64,000 nucleotides of DNA from UBA6614 sp002433235 (lineage in GTDB: Bacteria; Verrucomicrobiota; Verrucomicrobiia; Limisphaerales; UBA1100), in NCBI GenBank assembly GCA_002433235.1, contig DJHS01000020.1, forward strand, positions 11,043 to 75,042. The letters are read 5' to 3'. Position 1 is the first letter of the stretch, and each line of letters opens with the position of its first letter. Made by a program: the position numbers and the translations under genes. Under the pieces are notes generated by a model, which worked only from the letters and a program-made list of their open reading frames with translations, was not told the origin of the DNA and searched no databases. This document shows positions 54,940-64,000 of this stretch, one piece after another.

Positions 54940-56001
54940 ATGCGTACCACATTTTTTGCACTGGCCGCGTTGGTGGCTTTTACGGCGTCGGCACAGGATG
55001 GTTTGACCGATGGTCTTTACGCCCAGTTCCAGACGACAAAGGGAAAAATCATGGTCAAACTGGAGTTTGAAAAGACGCCGATGACGGTGGCGAATTTCGT
55101 GGGCTTGGCCGAGGGCACAAAGCATTACTCGAAGAAGGGGAGTGACCCGGCAGATGCGAAAGGCGCGCCCTATTATGACGGCTTGTCATTTCACCGGGTG
55201 ATCCCGAATTTTATGATCCAAGGCGGCTGCCCACAAGGCACTGGCACCGGCGGCCCGGGTTACAAATTCGCGGACGAGATTGACGCGACTTTAAAGCATT
55301 CTGGCCCGGGCATCCTGTCCATGGCCAACGCCGGTGCGGGCACGAACGGCAGCCAGTTTTTTATCACCCACAAGGCGACACCTTGGCTGGACGGCAAGCA
55401 CACGGTGTTTGGCAAGGTGGTGGGTCCGGCGGACCAGAAAGTGGTGGACGCGATTGTGAAGGGGGACAAGATCACCAGCTTGAAGATCCTGCGCGTGGGG
55501 ACGAAGGCCAAGGCGTTCAAGGCGGATCAAGCAGCGTTCGTGGCCTTGGAGAAGGGACTTGAGGAGCGTGCACAAGCCAAATTCAAGGCGCAGATTGCCA
55601 AGGACAAGGCGGCCGCGGCTGCCAAGGTGGCCGAGTTGGCCAAGGCGAATCCTGGCGCAGGGGAAACGAGGAGCAAGACCGGGCTACGCTATCTCACGCT
55701 CAAGGCGGGCGCTGGTCCGGGCGCGGCGAAGGGACAGCAGGCTGAGGTACATATTGTTTTGAGTCTGCCGAATGGGAAGGTGTTGGATGACACGCGCAAA
55801 ACGAATAAACCGGCAACCATTCCCGTGGGCGCGCCGTTGCGTTTGGCCGGGATGGCCGAGGGACTGAACGGGATCAAGAAGGGGGAGCGCCGCTTCCTGA
55901 TTATTCCGCACGATCTGGCCTTCGGCAAGGCAGGTTCGGGCGGGGTCATTCCGCCATATTCCACGATTTTTATGGACATTGAGTGCCTGAATTTGAAATG
56001 A
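54940..56001 (+). CDS. exported cyclophilin-FKBP fusion isomerase
   Basis: A 353-residue protein with two different prolyl-isomerase domains in one chain. The signal peptide is MRTTFFALAALVAFTASA. The cyclophilin domain (about 25-190) includes FHRVIPNFMIQGGCPQGTGTGGPGYKFADE and NGSQFFITHKATPWLDGKHTVFGKV. A helical alanine-rich linker (about 210-245) precedes an FKBP-type domain (about 245-353: SKTGLRYLTLKAGAGPGAAKGQQAEVHI... to GGVIPPYSTIFMDIECLNL). Fusion of cyclophilin and FKBP is rare in bacteria. It is divergent from the cytoplasmic cyclophilin, and its stop overlaps the next gene start (ATGA). Confidence 0.88.
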   Translation: MRTTFFALAALVAFTASAQDGLTDGLYAQFQTTKGKIMVKLEFEKTPMTVANFVGLAEGTKHYSKKGSDPADAKGAPYYDGLSFHRVIPNFMIQGGCPQGTGTGGPGYKFADEIDATLKHSGPGILSMANAGAGTNGSQFFITHKATPWLDGKHTVFGKVVGPADQKVVDAIVKGDKITSLKILRVGTKAKAFKADQAAFVALEKGLEERAQAKFKAQIAKDKAAAAAKVAELAKANPGAGETRSKTGLRYLTLKAGAGPGAAKGQQAEVHIVLSLPNGKVLDDTRKTNKPATIPVGAPLRLAGMAEGLNGIKKGERRFLIIPHDLAFGKAGSGGVIPPYSTIFMDIECLNLK

Positions 56002-56516
56002 AGAAAGCCATGAAGACCATCAATCTGGTTGCCAGTGGGGCGTTGTTTCTGGCCGTGTGCGCGTGCCAAGGAGAAGCCCGGCCACCGGCTCCAACCCAAG
56101 CGCCAACTGAAACCCAAGCCAAAGCCAAGACCGTGGATGAATTGATTGCGGAACTGAAAAAGAAACACCCGGACGCAAAGCTGGAAAAGAGCAAGACGGG
56201 CCTGCAATGGTTTGCGCTCAAGCCGGGCGAAGGCGAGAAAGTGGGCAAGGGCAAACCCATCAAGGCGCATTACACGGGCACTTTTCTGGATGGGAAAAAG
56301 TTCGATAGCTCGCGTGACCGCGGGCAGCCACTGGCCTTTACGGTGGGAGTGGGGCAGGTCATCAAGGGTTGGGACGAGGCGCTTTCGGATATGAAAAAGG
56401 GTGAGCAGCGCATCCTGATCATCCCGCCCAATCTGGCGTACGGCGAGCGCGGCGCGGGGGGCGTGATCCCCCCGAATGCGACGCTGGTGTTTGACGTGGA
56501 GTTGGTGGACTTTTAG
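55998..56516 (+). CDS. FKBP-type peptidyl-prolyl isomerase lipoprotein
   Basis: A 172-residue FKBP isomerase with an N-terminal signal (MKKAMKTINLVASGALFLAVCAC) whose lipobox-like AVCAC end suggests a lipoprotein anchored in the periplasm. The FKBP fold has the classic VGKGKPIKAHYTGTFLDGKKFDSSRDRGQPLAFTVGVGQVIKGWDEAL and the C-terminal YGERGAGGVIPPNATLVFDVELVDF. A basic linker (about 25-60) lies before it. It is translationally coupled to the fusion gene (ATGA at 55998-56001). Confidence 0.88.
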   Translation: MKKAMKTINLVASGALFLAVCACQGEARPPAPTQAPTETQAKAKTVDELIAELKKKHPDAKLEKSKTGLQWFALKPGEGEKVGKGKPIKAHYTGTFLDGKKFDSSRDRGQPLAFTVGVGQVIKGWDEALSDMKKGEQRILIIPPNLAYGERGAGGVIPPNATLVFDVELVDF

Positions 56517-56523
56517 GCGAGGC

Positions 56524-57390
56524 CTACCACCACTTGAAGCCGGGGTCGATGTATTTGAATTTCCCCCCGAACTCGGCCTTGAACCGGGCGTCGTCGAGGA
56601 CGTATTCGCCGCGAGAGTCTTTCTTGTAGTTGCCACTCTCTTGGATTCGGTAGGGCTCGGAGGACATCCACTTCATCATCGTTTCGGTGGGGGGAAAGAC
56701 GTAATAGGCGGCATGGCCATCGGCATAGAGCATCACGTGGCCGGGCTCGCCCTTTTCGGCATGCCAAGTGTCGCCGCGGTCGTAGGGCCAGTTCCAGTCG
56801 CCTTGGATTATCTTGCTGACGGGGTTGGTGATGTCCGAAAGGTGCAGGCTTTTCCACTCATAGGTATCAGGGGTTTCCTTTAAATCCCCAAGCACGCGCT
56901 TGACGCGGAACATGTCGTCAGCCACCTGAGGCTGGTAGCTGTTGCCAAAGGATTCGTAGCAACTGTCGACGTTCAGGGAAGTACCGCCAATGTCCATGGG
57001 ATCGTGGAATATTTCGTGGCGGTTACTCAGGTATTCGTTGAGGGGCCGGGCCTCGGGCGGGGTGGTGGCGCCATAGAAACTGGCGACATGATGCACGTTG
57101 AAATTTTTGGGGGCGTCATCGGGGACAACGAAAGTGTTGGTGAAACTGCCCAGTTTGCCACCGACCGCAGCGAAACCCCAGACCTGCGGGTAGTTGTCGT
57201 TGTGGTCGTGGATGTAGGCGTTGTAGGCCGTGCCAATCTGTTTTTGGTTGTGGATGGATTTGGCTCGCATACTGGTCATCTTGGCCTTGGACAGGGTGGG
57301 CAGGGCGAAGCCCAGCAGGATGCCGATGATGGCAATAGCAATCAGCAGTTCAATGAGCGTAAAGGCTTGCTTGGCGGCGTTTGTTTTCAC
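56524..57390 (-). CDS. prepilin-type pseudopilin paralogue B
   Basis: A 288-residue type II secretion/pseudopilin-like protein. The prepilin motif QAFTLIELLIAIAIIGILLGFALPTLSKAKM is canonical, with alanine in place of glycine at the cleavage site. The large C-terminal domain contains QQVADDMFRVKRVLGDL, KIIQGDWNWPYD and the terminal block KYIDPGFKWW, shared almost exactly with the neighbouring paralogue. The start ATG is followed after seven bases by the end of the larger gene; the two are transcribed together leftward. Confidence 0.85.
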   Translation of the reverse strand: MKTNAAKQAFTLIELLIAIAIIGILLGFALPTLSKAKMTSMRAKSIHNQKQIGTAYNAYIHDHNDNYPQVWGFAAVGGKLGSFTNTFVVPDDAPKNFNVHHVASFYGATTPPEARPLNEYLSNRHEIFHDPMDIGGTSLNVDSCYESFGNSYQPQVADDMFRVKRVLGDLKETPDTYEWKSLHLSDITNPVSKIIQGDWNWPYDRGDTWHAEKGEPGHVMLYADGHAAYYVFPPTETMMKWMSSEPYRIQESGNYKKDSRGEYVLDDARFKAEFGGKFKYIDPGFKWW

Positions 57391-57396
57391 GGCGGT

Positions 57397-58455
57397 TTAC
57401 CACCATTTAAAACCGGGATCGATATACTTGGCGGGCCGGTTGTTTTGACCGATGGTCGCGTATTGCGCGGGGTTGATGGCTTTCCATTGTGAGTCGGGCA
57501 CCCAGCGGTTTCCTTTGCCGGGCGGGCGGCGGGGGTTTTCCAGAACCTTGGGAGGGTTGGACTGGAGAGCGTTCAACTTTTTCCGGAAACTCTCGTCGTT
57601 AGGAATGGGATCCCCCTTGGCATCCAAGCGAGTGCGGCCGAGTTGGTCGCGCTGGTAATCGGGATAAAACCATCGAATAAGAAGCTTGCTGGGCGGAAAG
57701 ACATAATACTCCACATGCCCATCGCCATAGAGCATTACATGTCCGCCTTCTCCGCGGGCGGCATGCCAGGCGTCGATTTGGTCGAAGGGCCAGTTCCAGT
57801 CGCCCTGGATGATCTTGTTTGAGGGATTGGTCATATCGGTCTCGCGCATGGACCGGCCATGGTAGGTGTTCACCGGCTCTGAGGCCTCGCCGAGCACGCG
57901 CTTGACGCGAAACATGTCGTCCGCGACCTGTGGTTGGTAGCTGTTGCCAAAGGCGTCGTAGCAGCTTTCTACGTTGAATGCCGTGCCTCCTATATCTGAG
58001 GGGTCGCGAAAAATCTCGTAGTTGTTGCTGACGTATTCATTGAGCGGGCGCTTTTCCGCTGGCGTGGTGGCGCCATAGATATCGGCCACCATCCGCGGCC
58101 CCTGGGCCATGGCTTTCTTGAGGTTCTTGATGTATTCTTGGTTGTAGATATTGTACTCGTTGCTGATCTTGTCCGTGCTCATATTGCTCGGCTTGACCAC
58201 CTCGAGAAAATTCCCCGGCTTTCCACCAACGGCGGCGAATCCATAAACGCGGGGATAATAGTCGTTGTTGTCATGTACGAATTTCGCGTAGGCTTGGCCG
58301 ATTTGCCGCTGATTGCTGATGCTCTTGACGCGGTTGGCCTTGCGCTTGGCGGCTGCCAAGGTGGGCAGAAGAATTGCGGCCAAGATGCCAATGATGGCAA
58401 TCACCACCAATAATTCGATCAAGGTAAATGCTTCAGCGGGTCGTACGCGTCTCAT
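57397..58455 (-). CDS. prepilin-type pseudopilin paralogue A
   Basis: A 352-residue paralogue of the previous protein with the prepilin motif AEAFTLIELLVVIAIIGILAAILLPTLAAAKRKA. It shares long stretches with its neighbour: FGNSYQPQVADDMFRVKRVLGE, NKIIQGDWNWPFDQIDAWHA, GGHVMLYGDGHVEYYVFPP and the final KYIDPGFKWW. It carries an extra 60 residues before the end. Such DG-containing proteins (GGHVMLYGDGH) are common in Verrucomicrobia in large numbers. It is divergent from the peroxiredoxin gene. Confidence 0.87.
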   Translation of the reverse strand: MRRVRPAEAFTLIELLVVIAIIGILAAILLPTLAAAKRKANRVKSISNQRQIGQAYAKFVHDNNDYYPRVYGFAAVGGKPGNFLEVVKPSNMSTDKISNEYNIYNQEYIKNLKKAMAQGPRMVADIYGATTPAEKRPLNEYVSNNYEIFRDPSDIGGTAFNVESCYDAFGNSYQPQVADDMFRVKRVLGEASEPVNTYHGRSMRETDMTNPSNKIIQGDWNWPFDQIDAWHAARGEGGHVMLYGDGHVEYYVFPPSKLLIRWFYPDYQRDQLGRTRLDAKGDPIPNDESFRKKLNALQSNPPKVLENPRRPPGKGNRWVPDSQWKAINPAQYATIGQNNRPAKYIDPGFKWW

Positions 58456-58560
58456 CCTGCTCCTTCGCGCAAAGGCGATATTGTGCCTGCAAGCACTGAA
58501 AACCTACCATAATAGACGGCAAATCGCCAGATTATATCCGCCAAGGCCCTAATTTCCGGT

Positions 58561-58589
58561 TTGACAGCCCCTCCCCACGCCTCTATAAA
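58561..58589 (+). promoter_or_regulatory. strong sigma70-type promoter for peroxiredoxin
   Basis: TTGACA (58561-58566) and TATAAA (58584-58589) are 17 bases apart, the clearest consensus promoter in this window. The ATG at 58620 lies about 25 bases beyond the predicted transcription start, with a TGAGG close before it. Strong constitutive expression is expected. Confidence 0.75.
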
Positions 58590-58619
58590 CGCCGCTCCGC
58601 TAACCCCTGAGGCGTAATA

Positions 58620-59117
58620 ATGGCTATTGCAATTGGCTCCAAAGCACCTGATTTCACCCTGAAATCCATCAACGGTTCCGGCGAAAAGAATGATTTCGGC
58701 CTAAGTGACGTGACCTTGAGTGCCAACTTTGGCAGCAAGAACACGGTGGTTCTTTTTGTGCCACTCGCCTTCACCGGCGTTTGCACACAGGAATTGTGCG
58801 ACCTCTCCGCCGGTCTTGGGGCTTACAGCGACTTGAACGCCGATGTCATCGCCATCAGCGTGGACAGTCCCTTCGCCCAGGGCCAATGGGCCGAGAAAGA
58901 GAGCATCAGCGTCACCCTCGCTAGTGATCTCAACAAGCAGACCGCCGCCGATTACGGCGTGCTGCTTGAAGATTTGATTGGCTTGGGCAGTGTCAGCGCC
59001 CGCGCTGCTTTCGTGGTGGACAAGGAGGGCACGGTGCAGTACGCCGAGCAAACCCCTACTCCGAAGGATTTGCCCAACTTTGACGCCATTAAGGAGACCT
59101 TGGCCAAGCTGAATTAA
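58620..59117 (+). CDS. peroxiredoxin (AhpC/TSA family)
   Basis: A 165-residue thiol peroxidase that reduces hydrogen peroxide and organic peroxides. The peroxidatic cysteine is C55 in PLAFTGVCTQELC; the nearby C60 could act as a resolving cysteine, atypical for the AhpC class and more like the AhpE/Bcp groups. ISVDSPFAQGQWAEKESISVTLASDLN is the usual mid strand. It stands alone, driven by the promoter at 58561, with a strong terminator after it. Confidence 0.88.
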   Translation: MAIAIGSKAPDFTLKSINGSGEKNDFGLSDVTLSANFGSKNTVVLFVPLAFTGVCTQELCDLSAGLGAYSDLNADVIAISVDSPFAQGQWAEKESISVTLASDLNKQTAADYGVLLEDLIGLGSVSARAAFVVDKEGTVQYAEQTPTPKDLPNFDAIKETLAKLN

Positions 59118-59143
59118 AGAGTTTTCACCCCAAAACCACCCCT

Positions 59144-59193
59144 AACCGGCCGCGCCACCCCCCCATCCCCAGGCGCGGCCGGTTTCTTTTTGC
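59144..59193 (+). terminator. strong intrinsic terminator after peroxiredoxin
   Basis: AACCGGCCGCGCC (59144-59156) and GGCGCGGCCGGTT (59172-59184) form a perfect 13-bp stem with a 15-base loop, followed by TTCTTTTT. It gives this gene a clear end before the TraB/GumN-like gene. Confidence 0.85.
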
Positions 59194-59224
59194 CCAACGG
59201 CGCCAGATGCGCTAGATTGGCTGC

Positions 59225-60085
59225 ATGAAGAACCCACTTCGCTTCATGCCATTTTTGGCGTTTCTGGCCGCTTCGCTCTTGGCCGCCCCCGCCAAGAAAG
59301 CCGAGGGACTGGCCAACTGGCTTCGGTTTAAGGAGGCCCCTCGCGTCGACGAACTGCAGGTCGCCATAGGCCATTTTAAGCACCCAAAAACCGGTGTCAC
59401 CGTCGATCTCGTCGGCGCCATTCACATCGGCGATCGCACCTACTACCGCGATCTCAACAAGCGCTTCAAGGAATACGACTCCGTTCTCTTTGAGCTCGTT
59501 GCCGATCCCAAGCGTGCCCATAAACCACGCGGCCCCAGCAACAGCCCGGTCACCATGATCCAGCGGGCCATGCAGCGCTTTCTCGACCTAGATTTCCAGC
59601 TCGATGCCATCAAGTACAACCGCCCCAACTTCATCCATGCCGACATGGATCCCAAAACCTTCGCCAAGCGCCAGCGCGCCCGCGGGGAGACCATGCTGAA
59701 TCTCATGCTCAAAACGATGCGCGAGGAGATGGCTCGCAAGCGCGCCGGCGAGGAAATTGAGGAAATCACTCCCGCCGAGTTGCTCATTGCCCTGCTCAGC
59801 CCCAACCGCGCACGTGAAATGAAAAGGCTACTTGCCGCCAATATGGGTACAGTCGAGGACGCTCTTTCATCGCTCGAAGGCGAGGAAGGCACGGTGATCC
59901 TGACGGAGCGCAACCAAGTTGCCCTCAAGGTGTTGCGCCGGACGCTGCAGGAAGGCGAACACAAGAAGATTGCCATTTTCTATGGAGCCGCCCACATGCC
60001 CGACATGGAGCGCCGCCTGAAAAAGGAATTCGGCATGGAACGCCAGGGTCTTACTTGGGTGTCCGCTTGGCGCATGCCTAAGTGA
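59225..60085 (+). CDS. TraB/GumN-like exported protein
   Basis: A 286-residue exported protein (signal MKNPLRFMPFLAFLAASLLAA) of the TraB/TIKI-like superfamily, some members of which are metalloproteases. The two characteristic GxxH sites are present: VGAIHIGD near 64-70 and YGAAHMPDM near the C terminus. A conserved acidic residue follows in VLFELVADPKRA. The central domain contains a helical insert (LIALLSPNRAREMKRLLAANMG). The function is unproven. Confidence 0.8.
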   Translation: MKNPLRFMPFLAFLAASLLAAPAKKAEGLANWLRFKEAPRVDELQVAIGHFKHPKTGVTVDLVGAIHIGDRTYYRDLNKRFKEYDSVLFELVADPKRAHKPRGPSNSPVTMIQRAMQRFLDLDFQLDAIKYNRPNFIHADMDPKTFAKRQRARGETMLNLMLKTMREEMARKRAGEEIEEITPAELLIALLSPNRAREMKRLLAANMGTVEDALSSLEGEEGTVILTERNQVALKVLRRTLQEGEHKKIAIFYGAAHMPDMERRLKKEFGMERQGLTWVSAWRMPK

Positions 60086-60123
60086 CTTCGTTGCAAAAGT
60101 GCCGATCTGGGTTAAGTTTTAGC

Positions 60124-61602
60124 ATGGCCAAGGGGAAACACATTGCCGTTCTATTTGGCGCATTGCTGTGTCTGGCCCAAGCCGCGCCGGAAAATCCGGG
60201 GCGTCTCACCCGCATCTATTCAAACCTCGGTCTTTATGAAATCAACCTCGGCTCTGGCGCCACTCAGGCCGGCGCGCGCCACGCCATTCGGCGCGATGGC
60301 AAACTCATTGGCCACCTTGTTGTAGTGCGCCTGAGAGGCGGTCAGGCCGTTTGTAAACTCGACAAAACCACGAGCACCGGCGAGCCCAAGGTGGGTGACC
60401 TCATTGGCAAGGCTCTTCCTCCCAAGGCGGCACCGCCCAAAAGCTCGCCACCGTCCAAACCCAAGCCCCCGCCAGTCTCCACACCCCCAAAGGCCAAGCC
60501 ACAGCCCAAGCCTAACCCGAAATCCACCCCTGCCTCACCCAAGCCCAAGGTTAACGGCCCCGAATTGTTTGCCCTGACGGTTGAGCCGTTATTGTCCGAT
60601 CGCTGTTACAAATGTCACGGGCCCGGAAAGCAGAAGGGAAAACTGAACTTGCTAGAGCAGTTTGGCGCTGGTCCCATCCGTGGTATCCTACAGGTGGTCA
60701 ACCTCGATACTCCCGGCGACAGCGTGCTCATTGATCGTTTGACTGACCCTGATGACCCCATGCCGCCGGAGGGGCCGATGCTTAAGCCCGCAGAGGTGTC
60801 CGCCATCCGGCAGTGGATCGCCGCTGGAGCACCGCCACCGCCCACGGTCCTCACCGTTCCAAAGGGGCAGCCTGGCCCCAACTACACCGGTACCGTGCAC
60901 CAATTTTACCCCGGCGGGCCACGCAGGTCCTTGGCCCAGTTCAACAAGGGCGCACGCAACGGACGGGTCATGGAGTGGTACGCCAATGGGTTTAAAAAGA
61001 ATGAGTTTAATTATCTCAACGGCCAGCTCCATGGCCTGGGGCGTTATTGGTATGAGAACGGAAACCTCCAGTATCAGGCCAGTTACAGCCAGGGCCGATT
61101 GAACGGGCGGTTTGCCGATTGGTGGCCCAATGGCCAGCTCAGTAGTGAGGAGTTTTACCAAATGGGGCAGAAATCTGGCCGCTGGCGTGCTTGGTGGCCC
61201 AACGGCAAACCTTCCGAGGAGAAAATCTGGAGGAATGGAGTGCTGTCCGGGGTGGTGAAATGGGACAAGGACGGTGGGGTGCGTTTGCCCGACCTTGGTC
61301 CGGTGAACAACGATCTTGCCCTGCTCACGCCCAAGCCGGCCTCTTTTGCCCAAAACGTGCCGTGGACCGTCAGCGGTCCGCGCAATGCCATTGACAAGAT
61401 TTACCCGGGCAAGCCGGTGAGTCTGATCCGCGCCGTTTTTGGTGCCCCGGACGCGTCCACGCCAGAGGCATGGACCTACAGAAAGCTGAAGATAACGAAT
61501 CCTAAGACGAATCGAGAATTTACTCGTGTTCGGTTCGAGTTCAAGAATGGCGCCGTCAGTCGCGTGATCGTATTTAACAACCAGAACGAGCGTCGTCGGT
61601 GA
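60124..61602 (+). CDS. secreted cytochrome c-MORN repeat fusion protein
   Basis: A 492-residue exported protein with several modules in one chain. Signal MAKGKHIAVLFGALLCLAQA; then a beta region at about 22-90; a Pro/Lys-rich linker at 98-143; a planctomycete-type cytochrome c motif with haem site C161-Y-K-C-H and the later MPPEGPMLKP segment; and three or more MORN-like repeats at about 272-400 (MEWYANGFKKNEFNYLNGQLHGLGRYWYENG, ADWWPNGQLSSEEFYQMGQKSGRWRAWWPNGK). The C-terminal domain is helical/beta mixed. The combination is unusual; MORN-like repeats are more often in YwqK-type antitoxins or lipid-binding proteins. I start at 60124. Confidence 0.8.
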   Translation: MAKGKHIAVLFGALLCLAQAAPENPGRLTRIYSNLGLYEINLGSGATQAGARHAIRRDGKLIGHLVVVRLRGGQAVCKLDKTTSTGEPKVGDLIGKALPPKAAPPKSSPPSKPKPPPVSTPPKAKPQPKPNPKSTPASPKPKVNGPELFALTVEPLLSDRCYKCHGPGKQKGKLNLLEQFGAGPIRGILQVVNLDTPGDSVLIDRLTDPDDPMPPEGPMLKPAEVSAIRQWIAAGAPPPPTVLTVPKGQPGPNYTGTVHQFYPGGPRRSLAQFNKGARNGRVMEWYANGFKKNEFNYLNGQLHGLGRYWYENGNLQYQASYSQGRLNGRFADWWPNGQLSSEEFYQMGQKSGRWRAWWPNGKPSEEKIWRNGVLSGVVKWDKDGGVRLPDLGPVNNDLALLTPKPASFAQNVPWTVSGPRNAIDKIYPGKPVSLIRAVFGAPDASTPEAWTYRKLKITNPKTNREFTRVRFEFKNGAVSRVIVFNNQNERRR

Positions 61603-61645
61603 CCTTGACACGGGGTTGTTTTCTCCCCCATTTTGCGTGCACCGA

Positions 61646-64000
<2,355 letters not shown>

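Overview
The window is a gene-dense, GC-rich bacterial chromosome segment that I read as Verrucomicrobiota, probably a marine Pedosphaera/Limisphaera-like lineage. The evidence is the mix of gene types: prepilin-type (FTLIELL) secreted proteins, a sulfatase, a DUF1080-type sugar-binding/hydrolase protein, PVC-style membrane dehydrogenase plus multi-haem cytochromes, a planctomycete-type cytochrome domain fused to MORN-like repeats, and a GYF_2 membrane protein. Most of the rest is housekeeping. No rRNA, CRISPR array, integrase or transposase was seen. Gene-family names are from recognition of motifs and overall sequence, not from a database search.

Layout. 1-5.6 kb: tRNA-Val, a secreted sulfatase, a decayed patch (half-tRNA relic and a relic of a carbonic-anhydrase gene end), a degenerate pseudopilin and a GYF_2 membrane protein diverging from a perfect 26-bp AT palindrome, and a gamma-carbonic-anhydrase-like gene whose 3' end is the parent-like copy of the relic. 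5.5-14.7 kb: a long regulatory region, an outer-membrane porin, a sirtuin and a 2170-residue secreted protein. 14.7-24.3 kb: pyrD, a PII protein, dnaA, then a leftward cluster (unknown protein, FmdB zinc ribbon, unknown zinc protein, rnc, clpP, clpX, aminotransferase) centred on protein and RNA quality control. 24.3-34.1 kb: periplasmic rhodanese, class I aldolase, secA with an unusual membrane-anchored N terminus, a DapA-like/old-yellow-enzyme pair, ygfZ, gpmA, a sugar nucleotidyltransferase.

34.1-44 kb: trigger factor with a structured 3' region, then a likely carbohydrate-oxidation block: PVC-type dehydrogenase, pentahaem cytochrome, DUF1080 protein, a lipoprotein glycosidase candidate and a monohaem protein. 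44-52.4 kb: recA with two inverted repeats in its promoter, FIST protein coupled to trmB, and a tight leftward operon lptF-like/FHA/accA/manA/YvlD-like. 52.4-64 kb: tRNA-Phe, a cysteine-poor FmdB paralogue, a Nudix hydrolase, a group of peptidyl-prolyl isomerases including a cyclophilin-FKBP fusion, tandem pseudopilin paralogues, a peroxiredoxin with a near-consensus promoter, a TraB/GumN-like protein, the cytochrome-MORN fusion, and an aconitase running off the right edge.

The parts most worth a second look are the giant secreted protein, the SecA N-terminal anchor, the recA promoter dyads, the 26-bp palindrome, the cyclophilin-FKBP fusion and the relic/direct-repeat pair around 1.9 and 4.9 kb. 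I did not find a clear defence system or mobile element.
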